Origin: Austropuccinia psidii
Taxonomy: Eukaryota > Basidiomycota > Pucciniomycetes > Pucciniales > Sphaerophragmiaceae
NCBI GenBank assembly: GCA_023105745.1
Contig: JALGQZ010000011.1
Span: 31,680,612-31,744,611 of the forward strand
Length of the DNA stretch: 64,000 nucleotides
Direction of reading: 5' to 3'
Made by a program: the position numbers and the translations under genes. The stretch's first letter is position 1. Every line of letters begins with the position of its first letter. Under the pieces are notes generated by a model, which did no database searches, had not been told where the DNA came from, and saw only the letters and a program-made list of their open reading frames with translations. Of the stretch, positions 45,200 through 57,071 are shown in pieces.

Positions 45200-45830
45200 A
45201 TATTTTATCAACAGTATTTACCTCATATCGCTTTAGTTTATCCACATTTAACAATTTATCACAAGTTATGCAAAAATTGCAAGATTTTATTGAATTTGAA
45301 TTAGTGTTATAAAAAACATCATCAACTGAAAAAAAGAATTCAAAACAGAAAAAGCTATAGATACTGGAAGAAATTCAAAGAATCCTATTATTAGTATTAT
45401 TCTTGAGTTTATTGTAGTAGTTTTCTAGATTTTGTTCATTAATGTGTTGCATATACATTAAACATGTCCTTTTGAAGCATTCACTTCCAATCAGGATTTT
45501 CAGTGATAGAGAATCCCTTTATGTTTGATAATTGTGGATAAACCTATTCCAGAAAATCAAAATTTCAATAGAAATGTCAAATTCTTCCATCCTGAAACAG
45601 ATGTACAGACAGGGAGGGTAAGGAATATTTTAGAACAGCATTTTTTTGATGTATGTTAGAAACCATCAGGAGCCGTGGCATACCAGGCCCCCTTTGTATT
45701 TACTTTCCTACAATAATTCAGAACACCAATAAACAAAATAATCTCCCCTTTGAGCCATTTATGATAGAAATCCAGCGTTTATTAAATTCAAATTTCTCAA
45801 GAAACTCCTGCCCAAAATTTATCACTAAAA
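45200..45830 (+). pseudogene. Integrase relic of a different Gypsy lineage
   Basis: Multi-frame translation gives IFSDRESLYV near 45500 (second catalytic Asp region), ETDVQTGRVRNILEQ near 45600 (normally QTDGQTERVNQ, with the catalytic Glu position lost), and then LSYNNSEHQ and AIYDRNPAF at 45700-45775. The YNNSEH and AIYGRNP signatures are typical of chromovirus integrases of a lineage distinct from A and K, whose equivalent is AYNTSQH or AYKTS. CKNCK near 45275 may be the zinc-domain cysteines. Many stops; clearly dead. Confidence 0.65.
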
Positions 45831-46928
45831 CCTGAATTAGCATAGCAAGTGGTAAAATAATTAGCGTAAGAAAATAGGTGTTTCCAAATGTATGCAGATG
45901 AATATAGGTCAATTCCACTTTATTTCAAACGTGAATACAGAGTATGGCCGGCTTCAAAGTACATAAAAGCATGAAACAAATGACAAAAGCTTTCAAAAAG
46001 GTTTTTTGGACTATTTTCAATTCTTTACAAGGTTGGAAGACATTTGTATCACCTCATTTTGCACCGAAAATGAAATTAATTTCACCCTGTCTTCCATTAT
46101 TCTTTATTGGATCCTTTCAAGAAAGCCACTATCCCAAATTTCCGTCAATTTCCATCCCCAACAGTCAAAGTGAAAGGGAAATAAGAATATAAAGTGGCAC
46201 AGGCTCTGTACTTAAACCTCAATAGAGGAGAGGCTTGAATCTGCTATAGTGGAAAGGATTCAGTGGAAAACAGAAATTAGCACTTGGTAGCCATCCGACA
46301 GCCTTGTCACCTCAGGGGAGTTTTTAAAGGACTTTCACTCTATTTATATGTCACAGGCACTCTTCAAATTGAAGAGGGATTGGAACTAAGTATACAGACT
46401 TACTTATGAAGGTTGCAGAGAGGATACTCAAAGAATAAAAGCAAGAGAAAAAGAGTATAGTTTTTCATTAATAAAGATTTTTTAGCCAACCACATATAAT
46501 CCTATACTTCTGTTGAAACCTGCTCAGAAAGTAGAAGAGGATTGATCAGGATATGAAAGCCAAGACTCTACTGGAGAGGTGAGTGAATGCTGAGACTGAA
46601 TTAAACAATAAATAATATAACACATAGAAATGAGAAATAAAATAATACTATTTGATAAATACAATGTTTTAATTGAATGGAGGAAAAAGCCCTAGGTGGA
46701 TAAAGGGGGGCTGGTATATGTAAAAAATACCAGCCGAGAGTTTGAGTGCTGAGAACCAGGGGCCGTATCATGGAAAAACTTGTATTTGAGGTGGAGACCT
46801 GTATTGTGATATCCAATACAGGTATTTGGACCTTTAGTTGAGGCTTGACTTTATTGAACTGTATTTTGTCAAAATTTAATGAAACCCCCTTTCTGATTGG
46901 GTTTGGAAGATCTTCAATGAATAATTAT
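45831..46928. other. Stretch without a supported gene
   Basis: It may hold the C-terminal part of the integrase relic (the open frame 45944-46192 contains an Arg/Lys-poor, Pro-rich segment), but I cannot assign it. Nothing else is recognised. Confidence 0.35.
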
Positions 46929-48620
46929 CATGAAAAAAAGCTACCCCAACTTGCATGAGCAGCAGGTCCAACCCAGGTCCAACATACTTTTAACCTGAGT
47001 CTCAACCTTGGTTCAAACTTTGAAATCTTTTTTTAAATACTTTCTGTCAGCCTGTGACTCAAAACCAGATCACAAGCATGACAGCCAAATACCATAAGCC
47101 AATGGTAGAGCAAAATACTACCAAAACATGCAGCTGAGCCAAACCAGCTCAAATAGTATCAAAAGAAATAGTAAAGTCACCAGTCTCCAAATATACAAGT
47201 ACCATCATCATAGGACAGAGAATAACAAAGTTATTCTTGCTCAATAAATTTTCTGAGCATAAACCTCAATTTTCACCTCTCATCTGAAATCCAGAGGAAG
47301 AGACTTAACCCCATAAAAAGGGTATTCAAATTGAAGCTCTCATTCAGGGCTATGCAATTGTACTAGCCAAACTGAGATAGCACCAAAGCTACAGAAGGTA
47401 TGGCCAAAATGAGGCCAAATAAGGTTCAATAAAATATTCACCTCTCATATACCTTCTACAGTTTTAGTTTGGGATACTTAAAGTGGGGTCATTATGGAAA
47501 GAGCACAATCAGGGCTATCTGATGGTGCCATCAATTTCGCCATAGATCATCTCAAACAATAATTATGGAGCAAACAAGTTCCATACAAATTTTGAGAAAA
47601 TCATATATCTGGATATCAAATGTTGCACATGGCATAGCTTTTCCATATTTCACATTTCCCATACCAAATAAGGTACCATTTTGTAGATCTCATCCAGGGC
47701 TACCCAATGAATCAAAATTGAGCTCAATATCTTGAGAACTTACAATGCTATAGCAGTTTCAAAGTTAAAATCTTACCATTTTGTCAATACACCTTTACTG
47801 TGGGGTAAAATCCCATAAGTATGATAATGAGGTATCAAATAGACAAGTAAACCTGTTTATGACTAGATACCTCATATTTCATTCAATAATGGGGTCCTAT
47901 AAATGTTCCTTACAGCTTTCTACACGTCATACATATCACAAGAGGGCTGTGTGGTCTGCAGATGAAAGTTTTCACACTATATTGGGGAAAACTGCCCATA
48001 TGTGGTTTCAAAACCACATCTGAGCCCAATACAGGGCACACAGGCTGTGTGTAAACCAATAGCCAGTACTTTGAAGTGAAAATTTTTCACTTCCTCTATG
48101 TGGATTGTCCAGAGGCCCTTTCCACCCCATTTCAGGATAAAAGGAGGCCTTTCCTCTTCCAGAAAAGGAATCTCCATCCTGCTCTTGAATCCCTACATAG
48201 TACAACTGTTCAAAACAGTTATACTCTTGGAAAATAACCAGGTATACCTTAATTAGTGTATTTTAGCTCTTATCATAGTAGCCCAACTGGTCAGACTACA
48301 CCCAGGGATTTCAACAGTGCTCACCACCACTATTCCTCATAGTAAACCCCTTACGTTATCAATTAAAAACCCTTTCAAAATTTAAATATCCGTGTCACAG
48401 TCAGATTTAAAGTTATATATACATTTATTTACCACTTCATCATAGACTTAAGCTAAAACATTCAGCCACAGCTTTTGAAATTAAGAACATGTTTTAATTA
48501 AAATGCAAGATTATGGATTTTCCATGATCTTTCTTTTTCTCCTCATATATAACAACCCACCATTAATTAATTCAAGACGCTTTGGAATTCAACTTCTTTC
48601 CAACAGAAAAATACACTTCT
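46929..48620. repeat. Left arm of a large inverted repeat (interrupted by an LTR)
   Basis: The parts 46929-47044 and 48459-48620 join across the inserted LTR. Together they are the reverse complement of about 53550-53817 with many differences. Landmarks: GGTCCAACCCAGGTCCAAC (46967) against GGGTTGGACC (53771); CAACCTTGGTTC against GAACCAAGGTTG; TTCAGCCAC against GTGGCTGAA. Weaker similarity seems to continue inward. Confidence 0.65.
47045..48458 (+). repeat. Solo LTR of the A/B/C family (1414 bp)
   Basis: It starts TGTCAGCCTGTGACTC; its end has decayed to AAGCTAAAA (ancestral CTGACA). The flanks CTTTC (47040-47044) and CATTC (48459-48463) are a TSD with one change. This is supported by the inverted-repeat partner at 53.7 kb, which lacks the insertion. 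It keeps the dyad (about 47996-48021) and GGATAAAAGGAGG. It has no internal region. Confidence 0.9.
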
Positions 48621-49489
48621 CTTTTAAGTATCTGTGAAGACTTATTCACATGAATTCTATTTACCTTACCAATTGAAAGAATGAACTCATTTCACATGTA
48701 CTCACAATTACAAAAACATTAATCATCAACATGTTTTGAATGAAAAACTTCAACAAATAAAAAGAACTTTTAAATAAAGGGAACATTTGAAGAAAACATT
48801 TTCCACTATATGAGTTTTCTCTATTCTCTTACATTGCTTGAGTACCTGTTAAAAGGTATTACCCAAGTATGAAACATTTTCTTTATAAATAAATACCTTG
48901 CATATTACTCATTAATATTGCATATCCATGTTGAAGGAGTTGTTTCCAGTAGTATTTGAAGCTTAATTTATAGCCAGTTTTTTCAATTCAGAAGGAGTAT
49001 TCTTACTTTTGAATATATGTACTCTCATCTTGACCATTAAAAAGATTACTTGTTATATTTTTTAAACATTCATGAGAGTCTACTCAATTTGTTTAGAAAA
49101 ACTCATTATAAAACATCTTTTCCAATTTAAAGTTCCTTTTCTGTCAATTATGTTTATTCTCTAAATTAAGTACAATGGTAGCCATTATAATTAACTCAAT
49201 GTTTTTGAAAAAGATTTTGATGTTATTTTTAATACCACATAATCATACACGCTCAATGAATATTTCGCTAATTTTCTATATTGAGCTTGCAAAGAATCCA
49301 AGTACTGAATTTTTACAGTTTTCATTTCTGTTCAACCTTATTCATCTTTCAGGCCAGTTATTTATTTCCATACATGTTAATTTCTTTTTTCAGTTTTCCT
49401 CAGTGGTTCAAATCTTATTTATTATAGTATTTACCCTGAAAAAAGTGCAAATCATCAACATGAGTAATATTGATCAAAAGGAAAAATAG

Positions 49490-50150
49490 CCTTTTTTCAA
49501 ATTTCGATATTTTTCTTTTAGTTTTGACTGTTTTTTTGGAACCTCATTTTCTTTATTATATTTTAGGTTCTCTGTAAACATTTATACTGATTTTTTCTTC
49601 AACGATCAGAAAGAGGCCAATTTTTGTCTCCAATTTTTTCTCATTTTTTTCAAATTTTTCATTTTCTCTTATTTTTCAGAATTTATTGATTTTTTTCTGA
49701 TGTTTTTTTTCCTTTGATTACTTTGTATTTTTTGTATTTAATCATTTTTTTTAGTATTTTAAGAGATTTTCTTTTATTTCAATGAAATTATTTTTTTGCC
49801 TATTTTTTTCCAAATTTTGAACTCCTACATTTTTAATTTTACTAATTTGTTTTTTTTTGTTTTTTGATTTTTTTCTTTCTTTTTTAATTTCAATTTTTAT
49901 GTCTTTATTTTTCATTTTTCAGCTTAAAAACTCCAAATTAGTGAAAAAGCCCCAATTTGGAGAGTTTAATTGCAAAAAAATAAAAAATTTAAAGTTCAAA
50001 AAAAAAATGAAATTTTAATTTAAAAAAAAAATTGAAAAAATAAAATTTAAAAAAAAAGTTAAAATTGAAAAAAATGTTCTAAAATGAAAAAAAATGAAAT
50101 CAAAGATGAAGAAATTAATAAAATTGAAAATTAAAAAAAATTGGAAAAAC
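49490..50150. repeat. T-rich to A-rich switch region 1
   Basis: About 430 bases of almost pure T-rich sequence (TTTTTTC, TTTTTG runs) pass through a short palindrome at about 49925-49968 (ACTCCAAATTAG against CCAATTTGGAGAGT) into about 180 bases of A-rich sequence. The open frame 49175-49489 just before it is hydrophobic by composition and is not supported as a gene. Confidence 0.6.
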
Positions 50151-51489
50151 ATTCAGTAATCTCTGGAGAAGATACTACGCAAGCTTTTCTGTCTCAAAAA
50201 AGGGAATTTGAAGAATATTTCTAATTTAGGTAGCTCTTATGGATTTCTGAATGATTAATTAAGGATAGGAGGTCTATTTTATATTTTCAAACTAAATATT
50301 ACCAGTTAAACTTTCTACTAAAATGAAATCCAACATTTCTCCATAGACTTTAGATTTTGCTCATACGTATACAAAAATAAATGTACAAAAATTAAAGACT
50401 TTACATTTCTACATTAAAAATCTTGCTAGTGATTTTTCCAGAAATAGAATAGTTGAAGCTTAAATGATGGTGTGTTTATTTTCGCGATTCCCTCACTCTC
50501 AGTGATGTTTCACTAAAGTAAAAAGGTTAATAATAGGCTCAGAGGAATTTTTAACTTCAAAATTGTTTGTTTTCCGCAACCAAATAAATGGATAAATATT
50601 TCATAAGTGTATTGTATGGCAATTCTTTATTCTGTTTTATCAAGCTAAATAATCCTGGAATTATTTTATGTCAACTTTCAAAGAAATTGTTTTTTCTTCA
50701 TTATCTCAAAGAAAAACAATACGATTCCCACCATTTTACACCCCAGTTCTTATTGAAACTCTGGATAAAGTTTGTTCCATGCACCTTTGAAGTATGTGTT
50801 TTTTTTCAATTTGAGAATGTGTTATTCCCATTATTTTTTCTATATAATGAGTAATTATGTGATATTAAAAGTCAATACTCATGAAAATACTAATTATAGA
50901 TGATCAAGTTTTTTCTTCCAATATAAGTCAAAATTCTTTCAATTAATTCCATAGAATACAATGTATACACCACCAAGTGGCCCACAATTTTCTTTTATTA
51001 ACAAATTCAGATTCCTTAAAAAGCCCTCATTTTCAAAATAACAACTTTGATGAAGCTTTTTGTGTGTTTCTTGAGTTTATTTTTTTCTTTTTCTTGAGCT
51101 TATTCTCAACGTATTTCAAATTCTTCTCAAACCTGTTCCCAAACCACCTACACTGGCTGGGTTGGAATGTTGTTAAAGCAAGGATAAGAGAAAATTTAAT
51201 GTGGGAATTTTTAATGATGCATTACTTTTCTACACACCTTAATTATCAAAGTCCGGGAAGTATCTTGTTTGCCATAAATTAAAATGACTTCCCTGAAACA
51301 TGGATTAAATCATTTGACAGAAATATGCTCCATCACCCTTTCAATAACTGTGAAACTAATAATATGTTTTTCAATCCATTTTTGTGCAAAATCTTCAAAT
51401 TATGTTAAGGAATGACCCTTAAATTTAGAATAAATTTTAACTTAATTTTGTTTTGATCATGAGGGACTTATTCCACTGAGACCTTGGTC
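50151..51489. other. Centre of the large inverted repeat, no gene seen
   Basis: Low-complexity AT-rich DNA with open frames of 88 and 101 codons (50588-50854 and 50977-51282). These are rich in Phe, Leu and Asn as expected from T-rich DNA, with no recognisable domain. Confidence 0.35.
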
Positions 51490-52640
51490 TTTTTATAATA
51501 TCTAATAATTACAGGGCCAACATCCTTGCTTATTCTGTATTGCTATTTGTGTGCAGTTTAATTCTTATTTCATATACTTTCTATTGTTTATTTCATTTCT
51601 TCTCAAATATATTTTTATGAAAAAGTTTTCATACTTTAACAGTATTAATCCCAAACTATATTCATTTTCTCAATTTTTGATTGTATTTTTTTATGTTGAA
51701 ATTTGGTTATTCACTGATTTTTTGATTTTTTTTGAATTCTAAACTTTTTACTAGCTTTGTAAGAGTTTTTTTGTTGGTTTCTTTTTGTTTCATTTTTTTA
51801 CTTTTCCACCCTTTTTTTGTTAGTGGTAAATTTCGTGATTTTGAAATCAGGTTAAATTGGTTTCCTAATTTTTGGGGGCTTTGTTTATTTTTTTCAATTA
51901 TCTTAACAAGGAATCAATTTCCTTTTTCTGATATTATTTTTTCCTGTTCCTCCAAATTGTTTTTAAATTATTTTTTAATTTTTTAAGGTTTTTGATTTTT
52001 TTCCATCTTTTTTCATGAAGCTTTTCTTTTTCAAATTTGAACTTCTTTTAATGATTTGTAATTATTTTTTTTCTTTTTTCATATTTTTGGAATACTGATG
52101 ATTTTGTTGGACTTTTTTTCTCATTTTTTTTCTTGAATTTTTGAATTTTTTGAATTTTTTGAATTTTTTATTTTTTTTCTTTCTTTCTTGCTTTTTCTCA
52201 TAGGGATGTGAAAATTCCAAATAAGTGCAAGAGCATCAATTTGGGGTTGTGTTTGGTTATTTTTTTTCACTAGCGCTATTGCAAACAAATAACCAAACAG
52301 AACTCCAAATCAGATGCTTTTGCACTGATTTTGATTGTTCACACCCCTCTAAATTAAAATAAAAATGTATAAAAATTAAAAAAAATGTAATAATAAAACA
52401 GAATTAAAACATCAAAAATTTCAAAAAATCCTCAAAAATTTTTTAAAAAAAAAACAGACTCAAAAAACAAAAAAAAACACAAAAGATATCATGCTTAAAC
52501 ATAAAATTAAATAATATTAAAGAAAAAACCAACAAAAAATTCCAAAACCCAGCAAAAAAGAGAAAAACTGATTCATACTATTTCAACACACAAAATGACT
52601 TAAAATTGAAAAAAAAAGACAAAAATTCAAATAAATATTC
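51490..52640. repeat. T-rich to A-rich switch region 2
   Basis: The T-rich part runs from about 51560 to 52200 and ends in a short tandem repeat (TTGAATTTTT units near 52133-52170). After a hairpin element (52203-52347) the strand becomes A-rich until about 52640. It mirrors region 1 and lies at the expected reverse-complement position of the large inverted repeat. Confidence 0.6.
52203..52347. mobile_element. 145-bp hairpin (MITE-like) element
   Basis: Left arm 52203-52263 (GGGATGTGAAAATTCC, AGTGCAAGAGCATC, GTTTGGTTATTT) and right arm 52286-52347 (AAATAACCAAAC, GATGCTTTTGCACT, TTCACACCCC) are imperfect reverse complements over about 60 bases, about 80 percent by eye. The loop is GC-containing (CACTAGCGCTATTGC). 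Short, non-coding and highly self-complementary, as expected for a foldback or miniature inverted-repeat element. The flanks start TA and TCTA; a TSD is not certain. Confidence 0.6.
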
Positions 52641-53549
52641 GCGCAAATGATTTTATTTTTTCCTTGAATAAAAATGAAATTCATTGATTTCTTATTTTGA
52701 TTTTTCCCATTTTCTTAAACTTAAAATAATATTGATCATGAAAAAATGATAAAAGATGCAATTATATTTTGGGTAGTAAGTATCTTATCCCAAACATGAA
52801 GGAGGTCAAATAAAAATTTAAGAATTGCAAAGGTCCAATTATTAAGTTTTTTTCAGTTTTAAGCTTAGATTATTTTCCTAAGGGAAAAAATAAAGTATGT
52901 CATTGAGAATTTTTCCTTTGCACAACGAGAAAATAAAAAAGCAAATTGTAGTAAAATTTCATAACAAATGAAATGATTCATTTCAATAGTGGAAAAGCTC
53001 AGTATTCAAGCGAGTTTAAATGGAAAAATACCACTTAGAGTTAGTCTTTTTAGTTGTGTGGAGATCATCCTGTTAAATTTTAACAATTTACTTTATCGCG
53101 AAGAAATTATTCTTACCTTGTTGATATTTTAAATAATCAAGACAAAATTAAAATTATTTGAAGAAAATAATACAGATTTCCTTTATGTTACTTATGAGAT
53201 AAAACTCCATTTCTTGATGCTTCTGAAAACATTCAATTGGAAATGAATTTGGTATAAAAGAAAGGAATGAAAAAAGTATAGTATATAAATCAAAAAATGA
53301 TGCAAACCCCTGGGTATTCTCCTTAAACAGTGTGTAAAGCTACCTACATGAACAAAAAACAAGGTATGTAATGGATAATCTGCTGAGAATGCTTCTACTT
53401 TTGTATATATTATTTTTATATTTTTAGGTTTTGCAGCAAACAAATGGATAAACAAATGGTTTAGGGACCTTTGACTTGGGTCAGCCATTCTAAGATTATG
53501 ATAAATTGAATACCCTTGAAATTGATTGAAATATGTCTTTGTAAGAAGT

Positions 53550-53817
53550 GTATTCTCCTAACGTGAATAATCTTAATTCACTCATTGATTGTGTTGGTGA
53601 GTTGTATGTATTGAATTTATGATTAAACAAAAAATAGCATGGTAAAACTCCAATCTTCCATTTTGATGGAGGAAAGTTCTAAATAGCCAAATTTGTGGCT
53701 GAAATTATCTGCAAAGATATTTCAATGTTGGAACCAAGGTTGAGCCCCACGTTGGAAGCAGGTTATACCTGGGTTGGACCTAATACCTCTGCCAGTGGTG
53801 ATAGCCTCTTTTTATGG
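53550..53817. repeat. Right arm of the large inverted repeat
   Basis: It is the reverse-complement partner of 46929-47044 plus 48459-48620. It lacks the A-family LTR, so the LTR entered the left arm after the duplication. Landmarks are given under the left arm. Confidence 0.65.
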
Positions 53818-56029
53818 TGATTTGTACTTCAATTTTACTTCTTTTCTTTATTTATCCAAGTCTTTAAAGTGGCCCAAGTGAGTTTCCTTATTAATTAATT
53901 CCCAGAAACCCTTTCATTCCCCAAGAGACCCTTTCTGGGATGTGTGAATTTTTGCTACATGTAGCTGTTCCCATGATCTCAATAGCTCATTTTGCATCCT
54001 GTACCCCAAACCAATCCCTTCTTCTTGTTAAACAGGTTTTTTATCTTTCTCTAGGCTAATAGCTAGGAAGCCAAAGGGGTGAAGGTGACATCATGACATT
54101 TTTTGGTAAAACCATCTTTGAAAACGGAGTTCATATACCAAGGCATTCTTAGGATTCAGATTCTCCAAAAGCACTGTGGTATTAGTCACCCCTGCCCAGT
54201 ATTCAAACTCAAGGTCAGAATTCCAAATAAAACATATTTCCTTCTCCACAGTGATTCTATTCCTAAATTCAGCATATGGGCTTTTGGCAAGGGTTTAAGG
54301 GGCCGAACTGAAATGGTTGATACCATTGGTGAGATAGAATTCTTTGAGGTTCTTATTCACAAATCACAAAACATTTTCAGATACTGTGTTATGATTTTTA
54401 CTTTAATATTGAAATTTAATTCTTCTCATGTAGTTCTTGAATGATTCTTCGTCTTCAGATTTCTGTTGTGAGCAAGATAGCCACAAGAAGCTGGAGTATA
54501 TGTGCATCATCACCAGGAAGTAATGTGCCACAGATACAGAAGGAGTAGATATGGGTCTATATAGATCCAAGTAAAGGAGCTCAATCTTTCAATTCGAAAA
54601 TGGAAATCTCTGGTAAACGGAGTCTTGGACATTTTATAAGTGTCACAGCTTCATGAAAAGAGAGGTTATCCTTGGGTCAGGAAATTGTAGTGGAAAAGGA
54701 ATATTTTGATTTGCTTTAAATCACCAGAGCTTTGGAATAAAAAGATCCAGAAGGAACTTTCATTCATTCCTTGTCAATTACATCATATTTTCCTTTCAAA
54801 GTGGTTTTTATTTAATGATTTGTTATGAAAATGTTGGCCATGCTGAGTATATTTTTTGCTAAACTGGGAATTTATAATCAGCTATGACAACTTAGGATTA
54901 GCTGGGAAATTTTCAATATGATAGCTCTGCGGACTAGGTCCTGGATTATAGACATAGCCTCTAGTTAAATTCTTTGTGCCCTCATCTTGATGATTTAGAA
55001 AAAAATTAAATATTCAACCTGTTTTTTGGTTGCATTGGAATCAAGAGCAGAAATATATGTTCCAAGATGGGATCTTAAGGCTATCATGTCTGAACTTGGG
55101 GTTTTGGAGTTTCTACGATTTTTTTTATTTTTAAATATTCTATCAATAAGATTAAAGGCTTTTTCCAAATTATTATGGTAAGTGGTGATGCTTCCTTGGT
55201 TTGAAAAACTGTTTTCTATTAGATGAAATCATAGAAATACCTCCAATACCACAACAAAGTGAACTCTTGCAAAAAAGGGTATTAAACCAGGTGAAAGTCT
55301 GTTTAATACTGTAAGTTTTTATATTACATTCCACCAATTTGACAAATTATCAGAAAAACTTTTGCTTTTTGATATTTTATTGAGTTCATAAGCTATAAGA
55401 TCAGATTACTTCAATCGTTTCCCTTAATTATTGGGTTTTCTTGTTAATCTTATATTTTTTAGCTATGGTTCCGAGAGGCTTTATAGCTTTATGATAGGCT
55501 TATAAGTCACATTTCCACAAAATAACCTAATAGGCTGGAGGACTTGAAAATTTTGTTGTCGATTAAGCAGTAGAGATTTTCGGTGTTTTCAATTAAGCAG
55601 TAGAGGTTTCTGGTGTTGTCTAATACTTCAACTTTTTTTCTAGTTTAGTTATTGAAAGGAATGTTGAAAGCATTCTATTAAGGAAGGATTTTTGTTTTTT
55701 TATTGTCTTCGGTTGGTAAAAGCTATAAAGTATTTCACCCTAAAATTTGAGTATTATCACTGGCTTCGGAATAAGATTCAGATACAATTTTTACATCAAA
55801 ATTGACCCACATTATTACAATACCAATTTTATTCTTGTTTGATTTATTTTGTTTCTTTCTAGGGAGAATCAAGTAGTTCTCAATACTTCAACAAGATTTT
55901 CAATCTTCTACATTCTTAAGATGGACATCGTTCTGAATTTCCATTAAATAAATGTGATTCCATTTGGTTTGTTTTTTATGTTAATTTGATTTTTAATTCA
56001 CCCACAATAGCATTTTGGATAGAGTTTTA
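53818..56029. other. Unassigned stretch with one 113-codon open frame
   Basis: The plus-strand frame at 54103-54444 has balanced composition, unlike the T-rich artefacts, but I recognise no domain. It has no clear promoter or intron context and both sides are repeats. It may be a piece of an eroded element. Nothing else is recognised in 53818-56029. Confidence 0.3.
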
Positions 56030-56033
56030 TATC

Positions 56034-56095
56034 TTTATTATTCAGCTGGTTAGAGCTCAAGTCTTATAATCTGACAGAAAATTACTTTCGGACTC
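56034..56095 (+). ncRNA. Degenerate tRNA-like sequence (tRNA relic or SINE head)
   Basis: TTCAGCTGGTTAGAGCTC matches the D-arm and A-box of eukaryotic tRNAs (consensus TAGCTCAGTTGGTTAGAGC, from memory). CTTATAA about 11 bases later resembles the anticodon loop of tRNA-Ile(UAU). TTTCGGACTCC (about 56085) is a weak B-box. The acceptor and anticodon stems do not pair well, so it is not a working tRNA. Confidence 0.35.
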
Positions 56096-56138
56096 CTGAG
56101 CTTCTGACAGTCTGAGTCAAACATTGTAAGTCAAACAG

Positions 56139-56461
56139 GACTTGGATTGAAAAAACAGGAGGTCCTAGCCAATGGGTCAGGGTGAGGAGGGAAGTAGGCA
56201 CAACAAAACTTGGATCGGAAAGACAGGAGTTCTTAGCCAATGGATAAGGGTGAGGAGGGAAGTAGGCATGACAAACCTAAAGGGAAAAGAGTAAACACAG
56301 ACAATGGGCTTAATTGCTTCAAGTGATACTACTTATAATTAAGGAATGATCAATTAAAGTACCTTGGATTGGTAAGAGAGGAGGTCTTAGCCAATGGATC
56401 AGAATGAGGAGGGAAGCAGGCACAAAAAACCTAAAGGGAAAAGGGTAAACACAGACAATGG
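56139..56461 (+). repeat. Three-copy direct repeat, unit about 65-100 bp
   Basis: Units at about 56139-56205, 56206-56307 and 56361-56461 share ACTTGGATTG, AGCCAATGG, TGAGGAGGGAAGTAGGCA and, in the last two, CCTAAAGGGAAAAG then AACACAGACAATGG. The second and third are separated by about 53 unrelated bases. Non-coding. Confidence 0.75.
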
Positions 56462-56734
56462 AGATTCTAGATACAAGAGATTGCAGGGTGAAATAGTCTA
56501 GTAGTGGTCAACAGGGAGCTAAATAATCTTGAATTTCTTATTTCATAGTATTACATTACTTGGGTGTATGTTCTTAATGTATAAGTAGTGCTTACTGTCC
56601 CTTCTTTTCTTTCACTATGCCTTACTTGATAGTTCTTTATTACCAAAAAATGACTTTTAGGTTATTTATTCTTTTTCTGTATGGGTAATTTTTGGTTCTT
56701 GAATTGGCTATCATATTTTTAGTGTTTAGGTAAT

Positions 56735-57071
56735 TTATTTCTGATTTGTCTTCCCCTATCAGGTTGCATATGAAATATAGTCCTAAGTTGATGTTCCAGG
56801 TCCCATGATGGTACATTTGGTTGGATATTATTGCAATTGAACATTGATGTTAATTTAATAGAGTTTGTATAGGATGTTGATTGGTTGATTCAAAGATGAG
56901 GTTCTTCAGCCATTTTAAATCTTGAATTCCTTCAGTAATTGAGTTGTATTCTGCTTTGGAAGAGGATAATGACATTTTGTTTGTGGCTTCAAAATCCAAG
57001 GGCTCCATAGTTGTGTACTATGAATTTCAAGAAGGATTTGTGCCCTTCACTTCCACCCCAGTCACTATTGG
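56735..57071 (-). pseudogene. Ty1/copia RNase H fragment
   Basis: Minus-strand translation from 57071 downward gives SDWGGSEGHKSF, then MSLSSSKAEYNSITEG (copia RNase H signature, normally LSSxEAEYxA), LKWLKNLIFES, and a degraded NQMYHHGTWNIN (normally NPVFHxRTKHID). Stops and frame changes occur after about 40 codons. It continues upstream at 58508, where the chain GFTN precedes SDWGG. The two pieces flank the solo LTR 57072-58507. No intact copia gene exists. Confidence 0.8.

Noticed and set aside
49175..51986. Series of Phe-rich frames that look like membrane proteins
   Set aside because: T-rich DNA encodes Phe/Leu by composition; there are no recognisable motifs or plausible starts.
54103..54444. 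Host protein-coding exon
   Set aside because: Balanced composition but no domain recognised, no convincing splice sites and repeats on both sides; listed only as unassigned.
56139..56461. CRISPR array
   Set aside because: Only three units, unequal lengths, no spacers of constant size.
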